Shown: piece after piece, positions 54,645 through 64,000 of the stretch
Position numbering within the stretch: the stretch's first letter is position 1
How the letters are laid out: the number at the start of each line of letters is the position of its first letter
Assembly (NCBI GenBank): GCA_963726785.1
Contig: CAVSDJ010000003.1
Span: 372,001-436,000 of the forward strand
Direction: 5' to 3'
DNA from: DATEKX01 sp963726785
GTDB taxonomy: Bacteria > Acidobacteriota > Blastocatellia > UBA7656
Length of the DNA: 64,000 nt
The notes under the pieces: generated by a model
What the model was told of the DNA's origin: nothing
Database searches by the model: none
Seen by the model: only the letters and a program-made list of their open reading frames with translations
Program-made: the position numbers and the translations under genes

Positions 54645-54828
54645 CAATCAATCCGCTAAAAAGCGCGTCTTCGTTTCAAAGTCCCCTCACGAAGCAGTGA
54701 ACAGCTATGAACAGTGTTGTTTCAATCCGCTATAGTCGCGTCTTCGATTCAAAGACCGGCTCTATCGCGCCAATCCATCTGACCCTGAACTGTTTCAATC
54801 CGCTATAAGTCGCGTCTTCGATTCAAAG
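54645..54828 (-). CRISPR. short CRISPR array, 3 repeats and 2 spacers, no cas genes in the window
   Basis: Repeat 54792-54828 (37 bp) and repeat 54719-54754 (36 bp, one A lost) are otherwise identical. A third, degenerate copy is at 54645-54681. On the minus strand the repeat ends in GCGGATTGAAAC, the usual 3' end of many type I/III repeats. The two spacers (54682-54718 and 54755-54791) are both exactly 37 bp and unlike each other. The decayed repeat is at the low-coordinate end, as expected for the leader-distal end of a minus-strand array. It is too short for the usual tools to score well, but repeat identity and equal spacer length support it. The stretch 54552-54644 shows nothing recognisable. 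Confidence 0.85.
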
Positions 54829-55110
54829 AGACCCCATTTTGAGGCCTTTGTTCTCAGTGATTTAAGTGCCCATTCCGGCTAACCTCTTTTTTTTACCTCA
54901 AAATCAGTTCTCTTTTACATCGTTATAAAAAGTGATTTTTATTCTATTATCAAATATCTCAACAGTTAACCTCTTCCGGCTAACCTCCCCCCATTTTTAG
55001 CTTTCATGGGGTTAGCCGGAAACTGCTTTTCACGCGCGCCTAATTTATGCCCAAAAACGCCCTTTGTCAATTAATTTGACGTGAACATTGTCACGTTTCT
55101 TTGAAATGAG
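54829..55110 (-). promoter_or_regulatory. putative CRISPR leader, AT-rich, with repeated CCGGCTAACCTC motif
   Basis: This noncoding, AT-rich stretch lies on the leader side of the array. It has TTCCGGCTAACCTC at 54974-54987, a copy at about 54872-54886 (ATTCCGGCTAACCTC), and an inverted copy GGGGTTAGCCGGAA at 55008-55021 that can pair with the second. No ORF with a ribosome site is found here, and 55111-55222 holds no gene either. Confidence 0.5.
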
Positions 55111-55222
55111 TGCCCGATATATTGAATTCCGGCTGCCTATACTGTAGGGACAAGAATATACCTTGTCTCTACACTCGCCTTATTCCCTATACTCATTTTA
55201 TTTCGAAGATTGATACGCAAGA

Positions 55223-55969
55223 TCACGGCTCTGCCAGGGGCACTATGTCTGCGCGCTGGCGCGTGGCCTCAAGCCACTTATCTATTTCCTGATTGATCTT
55301 CTCTTGCTTGATGATTTCGGTGATTCGCTCGCGGACGGTTTTGCCTTCGATAGTCTGATCGAGCGCGGGAGGAATCTGTCCCTGCTTGCGAATTTCCGGC
55401 ACGAGCCGCTCATCATAATAAGTCTTGATCTCCTGCTCCGTGACGAAGACGAACGAGCGAAATCGAAAATCAATGAACCTTTCGATGTAAATCATCTGGC
55501 GTATCAGATCATCTATCCTCTGCGGCGTCAGACCCACGGCTTCGACGCGCTGTCGAAATTCCGCTTCCGATTTGAACTGCGAGATCAACTGCGTTCGCTT
55601 TTTGCCGATCTCTTCCGGCGTGATCTGAACACCGGGCACGCGGCGAGCTTCCTGCACTATCAATCGCTGGTATATCATCACGTCGAGTTTCTGGCGAAGT
55701 ATGTCTGAACTTATATTGCCCGCAGGACTCGGGGCCTTCGGGTCAAGCGCCAAACTCCATAACAAATCCGTCTTTGTGATGATGTCTTCGTTTACGAGCG
55801 TGAGTATCTGATCGACCACCTGCTGCGCCTGCGCGAAGGTAAAAGTAAAAAGGCAAACGGCAACAGAACATAATACGCGCGATAACGCTTTGTTGAACCT
55901 GCGATGAATAGAAACCAGACGGAATCCGGTCATCACTTTTGCTTTTTGCCTTTTTACTTTTGCCTTCAT
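55223..55969 (-). CDS. SurA-N domain periplasmic chaperone
   Basis: The 248-residue protein has a signal peptide (VLCSVAVCLFTFTFAQAQQV) and a SurA N-terminal domain (VVDQILTLVNEDIITKTDLL, then LDVMIYQRLIVQEARRVPG and FKSEAEFRQRVEAVGLTPQR). It ends with the helix KINQEIDKWLEATRQRADIV. No parvulin PPIase domain is present, so it is a chaperone-only form. Its ATG overlaps the stop of the BamA-like gene (TAATG). The first 12 codons (MKAKVKRQKAKV) are a low-complexity AAAAGGC-type repeat, so the true start may be MTGFRLVSIH at 55933. It likely escorts outer-membrane proteins to the assembly machine encoded just upstream. Confidence 0.88.
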   Translation of the reverse strand: MKAKVKRQKAKVMTGFRLVSIHRRFNKALSRVLCSVAVCLFTFTFAQAQQVVDQILTLVNEDIITKTDLLWSLALDPKAPSPAGNISSDILRQKLDVMIYQRLIVQEARRVPGVQITPEEIGKKRTQLISQFKSEAEFRQRVEAVGLTPQRIDDLIRQMIYIERFIDFRFRSFVFVTEQEIKTYYDERLVPEIRKQGQIPPALDQTIEGKTVRERITEIIKQEKINQEIDKWLEATRQRADIVPLAEP

Positions 55970-58961
55970 TAAAACGTTGACCCTATCGTGATGTGGCGAT
56001 GTGTGCCACTGATTCCCGCCGGTTTGTTGAATACTAAAAATCCGACATCGAACCTGACAGGCCCGATGGGAGTTTTGATTCTCAGGCCGACTCCGAAAGT
56101 CTGCGTCAATCCGCCGGGCTTGAAGTCGCGCACACGGCGAAACACGTTGCCCGTATCGGAAAAGATCGAGCCCCCAAGATTGCCTATTATCGGAAATCTC
56201 AATTCGTTGTTTATGACGATGACAGCGTTTCCGCCGAGCGGGCTGATCCTGCGTATGATGTTTCCGTTATCATCCCTTCTCACATCGCCGTTTGAATCGC
56301 GGTCAGGCACGAGTATCGTCGGCCCGGCTTCTTCAAACCCGAAACCGCGCAAATCGCGCGAGCCGCCCGCAAAGAACCTCTCGGAAATCGGCAAGCTTTG
56401 CGCGCCGCCGAACGGCGTTGCAAGCCCCAGCCGCCCCGACACCGAATATATCGTGTCGCGGAAGACCCGTTTGCCAATGCCGCGAATCGGGTAATAGCGA
56501 TTGTGCTCTACGTTGAACTTTATAAACTGCTCGTTGCCGCCGAGAAACTTCGACGCGACGTAAAAACTGCCGAGCGTCTGCGACCCTGTCGTCGGGTCGA
56601 ATTTATTGTCCCGCGTATCGCGCGCAAACGAAGGCCCGATTCGACCGAGCCTGATCGGCTGCGCGTTACGCTGAATCTCTTCCAGGCTTATGCCTTCGCA
56701 ATCGGTCGAATTGAGCGTCGTGCACGGAAGATCGAAGACGCTGACGCGCTCGAAGCTATAGCCCAGATAGACGATGAAATCGGGTGACAACCTGCGCTCG
56801 GCTTGAATAGTTGCCGTGTAGCGATCTGTCTGGAAGTCTCTTTCGCCCAGCCTCCGAGCGAACAACGAAACCAGCGTTGGGAACTTAGTCCCGAACGGGC
56901 GCGGGTTCTGAAACGATATCTGCCCGAACAATTCGTTCTGCGCCACGCGAATCGCCGTGCTGCCCGTGTAGAGCTTGCCGAACATATTGTTGTCGGTCAA
57001 TTGCACAAGCCCGCGCAACCCATTCAGAAATTCGAGGCCGGGAACTTTCTTACTATTGACGTTGGCCTGATAACCAAAGCCGAATATCACATCGCGCCGC
57101 TGAGCTTCCAACAAATTCACCGTCACATCGCGCTGCTCGACGCCGTTGACCGCTCGCCCCACTGTTTCCGAGCTTATGTTCACAGAGTTGAAAGCATTCG
57201 TGTCGTAGAGTTGCCGCTCGGTCTCTTGTATTTTGTCCGTGCGCAGCCAATCGCCCGCTTTGAACTCGTAGAAATCTTTTTCGAGCCGATCATTCTTCGT
57301 GTGCGCAGTGCCGCGCGTGCTGACTTTGAGGATGCGTATGCGATTGCCTTCGTTCACATTGAATATCAATCGCACGCGATCTTGCCCGTCAAAGCCGCCC
57401 AGTTCGACGTACTCTGAAACAACATCGGCAGTTGCATAGCCGCGCGTGGTGTATGCGGAGAGCAATCGGTCTGTGTCTTTCGTTACCTCTACCGCAAGCA
57501 GCGGGTCATTCTGTTTAATCTCCAGTCCCGCGCCCAGTTCATCGGTCGTCAAAACGTTATTGCCGCGTATGCCTACCTCTTCAACATAGGTGCGCGGCCC
57601 TTGCTGAACGTCGAACGTGAGGATGAGCCTGTCACCGGAAGGCGAGACGCCGCGCCGCGCATCCACGTGCGCTCTGCGATAGCCGACCTCTCTGAGCCGT
57701 TTCATAATCAGATTCGTGTCCTGGCGAATCAACTCGTCGCTCGTGATTCCGCGACGGTTGCCGATCAGAGGAAACGGCGAACCCGTTTTCGACTTCATTT
57801 CATCTTCAAGCGTCTTGTGCGGTATCGCATCCACGCCTTCAATCTCGATGTCGCTCAACTTCAGGCGGCCCCCCGCCTCGACTTGATAAACCAGTTTCGC
57901 ATTCGGGAGCGACAGGTCAGGCTCGGGCGGCGGTGTCACGCGGGCGAAGAAATATCCTTTCTGCTGTGCGTAATCTCGCAGGCGGCGAGCGCCTTCTTCC
58001 AGCGTGAATGAATCTATGCCGCCCTGCTTGTAAAACGGCAGCGTTTGCTTTTTATCCTTGTCGTTGATGGTAAGGCCCTGCACTTCGACCGTAATCTTCG
58101 GCCCTGTTTCGACCGTGATGGTTACGGCAACCGTGTTGTGTTCCGTATCGGGCGTGATGTTCTGACTGACGCGAACCGCAAGATAATCCTGTTTGAGATA
58201 TTCATCACGAATGCGATCCATCATGTCCTGTACGGCAGATTGGGTGAAGGGCTGGCCGACGACAATCGGGCGCGGCAATTTGGACAGGTCTATCTGTGTG
58301 CCTTTTATTTCGATATCGAATTTCGACACGCGAGCCTGCTCGCCGGGCGTGATTTTATAAACCACAGTCGCGCGCGTGCCAGACGGGTCGAGTCGAATCT
58401 CAGAGCGTTATTTGCGCTTTGTAGTAGCCGCGCGCAGAGTAATAAGCGATACAACTCGCCGAGCCCGCGCGTGACCGCGCCCGCAGAGAGTCGCTCGCCG
58501 GGGTCGAGTTGATTGAGTCGCGATCTGAGTTCGATGATAGGGAAAATGGTACTCCCTTCAAACTCTACGCTCTCTATGCGCGCTTGAGGTCGAACGATGA
58601 AACGCAACGCGACGCCATTCGAGGCATCGGGCGCGGCTTCGACTCGCGCCCCGCTTATAAGTCCTGAGCGATGCAGTCTGACGAGCGAGTCGTGGATGCG
58701 AACAGGCGAGAAATCCTGTCCCGGCGCGACATCAATCAGCGAGCGCATCTCTGTGTTAGTGCTGCCAGGCGCTCCTTCAATCTCTACGTTGACGCTCGTC
58801 ACACGGCGACCGAGAAAATCGCTTACCTGCGCCTGAGCGCGGGCAGAAGGCAGAAGGCAAAAGGCAAAAGGCAAAAGTAGAAGAGAACAGAATAAACGAG
58901 CCGCTTTTAAGCGGCTTTCCCGAAGGGCGAATAGGCCGCTGGTTTGCAGACGAGCATTCAT
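55969..58961 (-). CDS. BamA/TamA-like outer membrane assembly protein, frameshifts near the N-terminus
   Basis: Joined frames give about 997 residues: a signal peptide (LFCSLLLLPFAFCLLPSARA), then several POTRA domains (VSDFLGRRVTSVNVEIEGAP, IDLSKLPRPIVVGQPFTQSA, YVEEVGIRGNNVLTTDELGA). A 16-strand Omp85 barrel follows (VIFGFGYQANVNSKKVPGLE, AGGSRDLRGFGFEEAGPTIL), ending VGLRIKTPIGPVRFDVGFLV. The RGF-type motif (LRGFGFEE) is the conserved lid loop. Three closely spaced indels lie between 58360 and 58450. The start codon (58959-58961) lies between the arms of a 40-bp inverted repeat, one of which encodes part of the N-terminus. With the TamB-like gene upstream it may be a TamA or BamA equivalent. 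Confidence 0.88.
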
Positions 58962-59135
58962 CTTAGCGCGCTTCAGCGTGCTTACTGTCAATGGCTTTAG
59001 CCTCTGAATGGTTGGAGTGGCTAAAGCCATTCTTAAAAGCCCGTTCAAACGGGCTAACGCGCACTGCATCACTCGAAACCAGCCGCAAAACGGCTGGCCT
59101 ATTCGCCCTTCGGGGGGGCCGCTTAAAAGCGGCTC
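58898..59135. repeat. 40-bp inverted repeat I spanning the BamA-like start
   Basis: Arms 58898-58937 (GAGCCGCTTTTAAGCGGC... through CCGAAGGGCGAATAGGCC) and 59096-59135 are near-perfect reverse complements. The centre holds further hairpins (AATGGCTTTAGCC with GGCTAAAGCCATT, and GCCCGTTCAAACGGGC). The left arm is coding for residues of the BamA-like signal region (ALRESRLKAA). Confidence 0.85.
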
Positions 59136-59168
59136 ATCTGCCGGATTAATTTTTCTCCTTACTTTCAC

Positions 59169-62100
59169 TTAAAACCTTTTTCTCAATCGCACATCGAATC
59201 CAAGCTCGCCACGCTCATTGCGATAGCCGACTACGGAAAACCTGTTGCTCAAACGATACTCGACCAGCACCACGCGCTCTATGCCTGACGGCCCGCTCGT
59301 CAGGTTCTGCGAATACGTCACGGTCAAATCTTTTGTGATGCGCTGCCCGATTGTCACTCTCGCAGTCGGGTCGTTGCCTCGTCCGACAAGCAACGGGTCA
59401 ATCGAGAACCGGCTCAGGCCAAACAATCGCTGCGTGCCTTTTTCCAGTTGCTCTGAAAGTGAAGCCGATAGCAATGATTGAGCGAGGCCGAGTCCTGTTT
59501 GAGTGGCTGCGCCGATGGTCGTGGTCTCGCCTGATACGGTGCCTGTAAGCACCAGCGAGATGATGTCAATTTCAGGCAGAGGCGGGTCTGATTGAACAAT
59601 CGTTTGCAATTTCGCCATCGGGCCGCTGAATGCAACCGTCACATGATAGCCGCTGATATCGGCTTCGGATTGAATATCTAAAACCGGATCGGCGTTGCGA
59701 CCGGGAGGCAAAGTGATCAGCCCTCTCGATAGCTCGAATCGCCCTCTGCGAAATTCGACAGTGCCTCTCGAAAACAGCACGCGGCCTGAAATCAGAGGCG
59801 CATCGGTTGATCCGCGCACATTCAGATAAGCGCTGCCAACTGCGTCCGCGAGATTGTTTTTCACGCTCAACGTATTTTCCGCTGTTATGCGAAGATCGAG
59901 CGTCGTCGAAGGCCCCGAAGTTACGCCGCCGCCGCCGCCGCCCGGCCCTACGTCAAAGAATTCAGGCGCTAACGGGCCTCCGCTGCTGATCAATTCTTCA
60001 ATCGTCAAATCTCGCGTGTAGGCTGCGCGTCGAATTTCAACATTGCCAGTCACTACCTGGGCTTTGCGATTGCCCCTGAGCGCCAGCTCGGCGTCAATCA
60101 CTGTCTGCGTATCACGCGGGTATTCCATGCCGACCTGATCTAATTTGACTTCGATGCGCCAGCGGTCGGGCACTAATCCGACGAGCGCCGCGCCGCCTTG
60201 AGCAGAGATAGTTCCGCCGCCGGGCGAAGACGCGGTGAAATTTTCAATCACTGCCTGATTCGACGTGAACCGTATCTGCCCGTTGCCGCGCGCTATCGAA
60301 ATCGGAACTTCAACGACGCGCACGCCGATGTCTGTTAGCGTCGCCACGCCCAGCAATTGCGGCGAGTCTAGCGGGCCGACTATCGAGGCATCGAGTCTGG
60401 CTATGCCGGTTGTGAATACCGTGGAAGTGAACGAGGAGAGCAGTTTGAGATTTACCTCACCGTTGAGAGCAAGGTTCGACTTCGATCCATCGCGCGAGAT
60501 GCTTCCTTCGAGCGTGATGCTGGTTCCATCGCCAACGAAATGAACGCGATTAAGCGAGATGCCTTGCGGGCTGGCGGTCACAACTGATGTCGCCTTGATT
60601 GCTGATCGTGTAACGCTGTCGCTCGTTGATAGCGCCGCCGAATTCCAGCTTGCTCAGGTTTGCGACGGCCTGTATGCGGTCGGTGTCGAGCAACGGCCCG
60701 CTCAATTTTATCGAGCCTGTCGCGCGCCCTTCTATGCCTCCAAGTTCCGGCGCAATCAGCGCCAGATACGGGCCTATGTCCGTGTCCGTGAACTCGACGC
60801 TGGCATTGATGGGATAATTCTTTCCGGTCGCGCAGATCAATCGTCGCGGCAAGCGTGCGCGGCTGGTCAAGCACATTGCCCGTCGCTTCAACCTTCAGCA
60901 ATCCGCTTTCGGTGAACGCAACGATCTTCGCATCGCCAACGTCGCGCCCGTTGATTGAAACGTCCTGACCTTGAATCGTCGCGTTCAGATTGAGTTCAGA
61001 CCAGTCATCGTTGCTGCCCCACTTGCCCTGACCCGTGACATTCACGTCGGCCTTGCCCGCAAGCACCAGACTTTCAGACGCGGCGCTGGCTACTTGCGCC
61101 AGATCAATGTTCTTGCCTTCCGCGTTGACCGAATAAGCGTATGTATCAAGGTTGAACCGGCCTTCGCCTTTGATGTCGCTGTCGCCTACTCGCATACGCA
61201 GGTTTTGCACGCTCAATTCGCTATTCGCAATGCGTGATGTCGCCTGTGAATTCAGGCACATTGATTTTCTTTACTTCCTGCCCTTCTTCGGTTGAAGGCA
61301 CATTGAATTCACCTGCATTAAGCGAGAGCTTCGCCGTGCCTTCAATGGTTCGCGGGCCGGGAAGACCTTTGAGGTCAATCATGCCGCTGACCGTGCCGCG
61401 ACCTATAAAGTCTGCAAAGCTGGGCGAGGCCGCGCCAATGATCGTAGGCAGATCAAAGTTCTGAACATTCGCTTTGATTGCGATGGCATCTTTTTTATCG
61501 AGCGGCGCGTTGATGCTGAAATCTGCGCGCGAGCCGTCATCACGAACGAGCGAAGCATTATCTACCCTGAGCAGCGACGGCGAATAAGCGATGTCGCCTT
61601 CAAGCGAGCCGACCTGCCGCCCGCCTTCATCGGTTACCTCATCCTTCTTCGTTTCGATGTTCGTGAGCTTTATGTGGCCCGTAACAGAAGGAGCGGAGAC
61701 TCTGCCTTCGACGCGACCATTGAATTCGCCCGGCCCGCTGACAGCGATTGCGTATTTCTCTTTAATGTCTTCGGGGATGAAGCCGAACGAATCAATCACG
61801 CGCTGCACTTCGGCCATGTCTTGCGATTTGAAATTAACATTCAAAGCCGCCGCGCCGTTCCAGCCAACTGTGCCGTTTGCTGTTATCTCGCTGTTTTGAG
61901 AGCGAATGAATGCGCGCTCGACATTGAAGCCGTTGCCGGTTGCGACGAGGCTGAGTTGCCCCTGTCCCGGCAAACTTTCAACGTCGGATGCGGGAGGCGA
62001 GATAGCCGCATCGAACGTCGTTTCGATTCGGCCAGTCGCCGCTTTGTAATTCAAGCCTGGAAACGCCAGTCGCGCCGTGCCGTTCGCCGTGCCGCGAATC

Positions 62101-63555
62101 TTTACATCTTGCTGAGCGGCAGCCGTTGCCGCTTGATCCAGATCAATGGATTTGAATTGAACATCAACCGACGATGAGCCTCCGCCGTAAGCGACAGTCG
62201 CAGAGCCGCTGACGTTGCCGCCAAGAGCGCCTGCCGTGAATTGTTCCAGACTCGCTTTCGTTCGATCAGCCGTCAGGCGACCGCGAAGCCCTGTGACTGT
62301 CACGACGGTCGCTCTTGAGCGCGGGAATACTGAGCGATGCGCTCGCGCCGAAATCATCGGCTTTGCCTTTGATAGTCGCGTCGCTCAAACGAATGGAGCC
62401 TATCTGGACGCCGCGCCCGCTGGCAGACCCCGTTGAAAGATCAGCCGTCGCGTCGTACTCGTCGCCTTTGCCATTCACATCAGTCTTCAAATGAATGCCG
62501 GTTACGCGAATGCCTTCCGCGATGATCGAACTCGATTCTATATCGCCCGTCGCTTGATAATCCGCGCCCGTGCCTTTGACGTTGACATCAACCTTCAATC
62601 CCGCGACTTGAATATTTTTAACCGTGAGCGAATCGGAAGTGGAAGTCAGCAAGCCGTTCGCTTCATAGTTTGCGTCTGTGCCGGTTGCAGTGCCTTTAAA
62701 ACCCACGTCGCCTTTCATCGCAAGTTCGGGCGCAAAGACGCTGGAAATTTGTCCGAGATAGGCTGTCGTTTGCAACTCGGTGAGATTGTATTTCAGCGGA
62801 GTGAAACTTTCGATGTTGCCCTTTGCCAGCGTTTTGCCAACATCAGAATTGAATGTGAACTCTAACTTATCAATGCGTTGAGCGGCATCGTCATACAACA
62901 CAACGCCGCTCAGCGACGATTCAATGTTTCCTATATTCTTTCCTTGATAGACGGCGCTTGCATGGTCAAAGTTGAGCGCAATATTGTGATTGATCTTGTC
63001 TTTAAGCGCCCTTTGTTCATTCGGCGTCAGGCTGAAGTTCAAGCCCGGCACGACGGCGCTGGCGTTTCGTTGAAGGTCATTATAATGAAGTTCTGCATTT
63101 TCGACTTTGAATAGCGCCGTGAAGAAAGTTATCGCGTCTTCCTTCTGTTCTGCTTTTGACGGCGCGGCGTGCAGCGCATCGAGGTTGGTCTTCCCTTCCG
63201 CATCAACGCTGTACCAGATTTGCGGATGCTTGATCTGTATTTCGGTGATGTCAATCTGCTGGCGCAGGTACGAGATTATCGAAAATTTGGCCGTGAATTC
63301 GTCAATTATGCCGAACTCTTTTTGCGCGTCGCCCGCATAAAGCTTCAGGTCTTTGAGCGTGACACGGTATCCGCTAAGGTCCAATTTGGTGCTGCCGATC
63401 TCTGCGCGAATGCCGAATTCGCCCAGCGCATCAATGACCTGGCTTTGAAGATGGAGGTCTAGCCGACCACTGCGTATATACCAGAAGACGGCGATGACAA
63501 GGATTAAGATTAAGCCTAAAAAGGAAAGCGCGCCGATCAGTAATTTTCTGCGCAT
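59169..63555 (-). CDS. TamB-like (AsmA/DUF490) translocation protein, four frameshifts
   Basis: Frames from 63555 to 59169 join into about 1460 residues. An N-terminal anchor (LLIGALSFLGLILILVIAVF) precedes repeated beta-strand units typical of AsmA/TamB bridge proteins (VIDALGEFGIRAEIGSTKLD, GEFNGRVEGRVSAPSVTGHI, VKIRGTANGTARLAFPGLNY). The C-terminal DUF490 domain is clear (SEADISGYHVTVAFSGPMAK, DPTARVTIGQRITKDLTVTY, and the end GFDVRLRKRF). The breaks near 62310, 61235, 60822 and 60600 are all single-base insertions. TamB-type proteins span the periplasm and carry lipid or help outer-membrane protein assembly with an Omp85 partner, here the next gene. Confidence 0.86.
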
Positions 63556-63588
63556 AAACCGGTAGACCCCAAGACCCCAGGAATTGTT

Positions 63589-63682
63589 GATTTTAGATTT
63601 TAGATTTTGGATTGTTGGAGATTGTTTTCAGAAACCAATAACGGTAACTGATTCTTTAATCCAAAATCTAAAATCCAAAATC
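63589..63682. repeat. low-complexity inverted repeat (TTTTAGATTTTAGA type)
   Basis: A 25-bp arm (63589-63613, GATTTTAGATTTTAGATTTT...) pairs with 63658-63682 with one mismatch. It fills the gap between ribBA and the TamB-like gene. Confidence 0.75.
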
Positions 63683-63683
63683 G

Positions 63684-64000
63684 TCAGACTTTCGTAAGCA
63701 AATGTCCGAGCTTCTCTTTCCTCGCGCGCAAGACTTTTTCGTTCGTCTCATTCGGCTCCATTTCAATCGGCACGCGGTCGGTTATTTCAAGGTCGAATCC
63801 TTCGATGGCCGCGCGCTTCACGGGATGATTCGTAATCAGTCGCATCTTGCGCACGCCGAGTTCATGAAGAATCTGCGCGCCGATGCCGTAATCTCGCGGG
63901 TCCATCCTATGGCCTAAGACCGCCGCGTCTGCTTCAACCGCGTCTTTGTCCTGCTCGTCCATCAAACGATATGCGCGCAGTTGATTGACAAGGCCGACGC
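63684..64000 (-). CDS. ribBA: GTP cyclohydrolase II / RibBA, C-terminal part (partial)
   Basis: The frame enters from the window edge and ends at 63684. It shows the C-terminal part of GTP cyclohydrolase II: GLVNQLRAYRLMDEQDKDAV, then the highly conserved RDYGIGAQILHELGVRKMRL and ITNHPVKRAAIEGFDLEITD. The enzyme opens GTP in riboflavin synthesis. Many bacteria carry a fused RibBA; whether the DHBP synthase half is present lies outside the window. Confidence 0.9.
   Translation of the reverse strand, partial: VGLVNQLRAYRLMDEQDKDAVEADAAVLGHRMDPRDYGIGAQILHELGVRKMRLITNHPVKRAAIEGFDLEITDRVPIEMEPNETNEKVLRARKEKLGHLLTKV

Noticed and set aside
63589..63682. Transcription terminator for ribBA
   Set aside because: The arms are low-complexity words of a repeat family seen elsewhere, and no GC-rich stem with T-tract is present.

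Overview
The window looks like a chromosomal segment of an Acidobacteriota member, possibly the Blastocatellia lineage. This is inferred from gene content: several paralogous 'ADOP'-type MacB/FtsX permeases, secreted DUF4097 proteins, zinc-ribbon/PEGA membrane proteins, and a BamA/TamB/SurA set that implies a Gram-negative envelope. No rRNA or tRNA gene was seen. Many conserved genes, including NAD+ DNA ligase, are split by single-base indels, mostly insertions. The sequence therefore probably carries uncorrected long-read errors, and split genes are annotated here as one locus each.
Layout. 1-6.0 kb (minus): ECF sigma factor, anti-sigma factor, DUF4097 protein, ABC permease and a second DUF4097 protein (partial). 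6.3-14.7 kb (plus): an ABC ATPase followed by three large permeases, one broken, separated by palindromic repeats. 14.8-20 kb: histone-deacetylase-like hydrolase, a decayed VapBC toxin-antitoxin pair between 29-bp repeats, then sugar epimerase, carbamoyltransferase and SDR (minus). 20-25.7 kb (minus): PotB/PotA-like transporter genes, ligA and an MBL-fold nuclease. 25.8-29.5 kb: ArsC-like protein, a 62-aa CxxC protein, and a WlbA/WlbB-like sugar oxidoreductase and acetyltransferase pair.
29.5-34.1 kb is the most unusual part. Two accessory cassettes lie in a row. Each starts with a related upstream region, has an unrelated body, and ends in an almost identical EF-hand-like C-terminal module. 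The first is followed by a 47-bp duplicate of the 3' end of purM, and the second runs into purM itself. Gene 3' ends thus appear to have been copied together with inserted cassettes, and the VapBC locus shows the same pattern with the epimerase 3' end.
34-40.6 kb (minus): purM, DUF3006 protein, ComEC-like hydrolase, purF, and a histidine kinase with its response regulator. 40.9-46.5 kb (minus): a 1501-aa YD-repeat (RHS-like) secreted protein with an embedded discoidin domain, and a small secreted partner. 46.8-54.6 kb (plus): M3 peptidase, zinc-ribbon/propeller protein, zinc-ribbon/PEGA protein, GT39-like glycosyltransferase and a small membrane protein. 54.65-54.83 kb: a short CRISPR array with no cas genes in the window, with an AT-rich putative leader. 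55.2-63.6 kb (minus): TamB-like, BamA-like and SurA-like envelope biogenesis genes. 63.7-64 kb: the end of ribBA.
Inverted repeats of several families fill many gaps between genes. One pair of arms encloses the start codon of the BamA-like gene.
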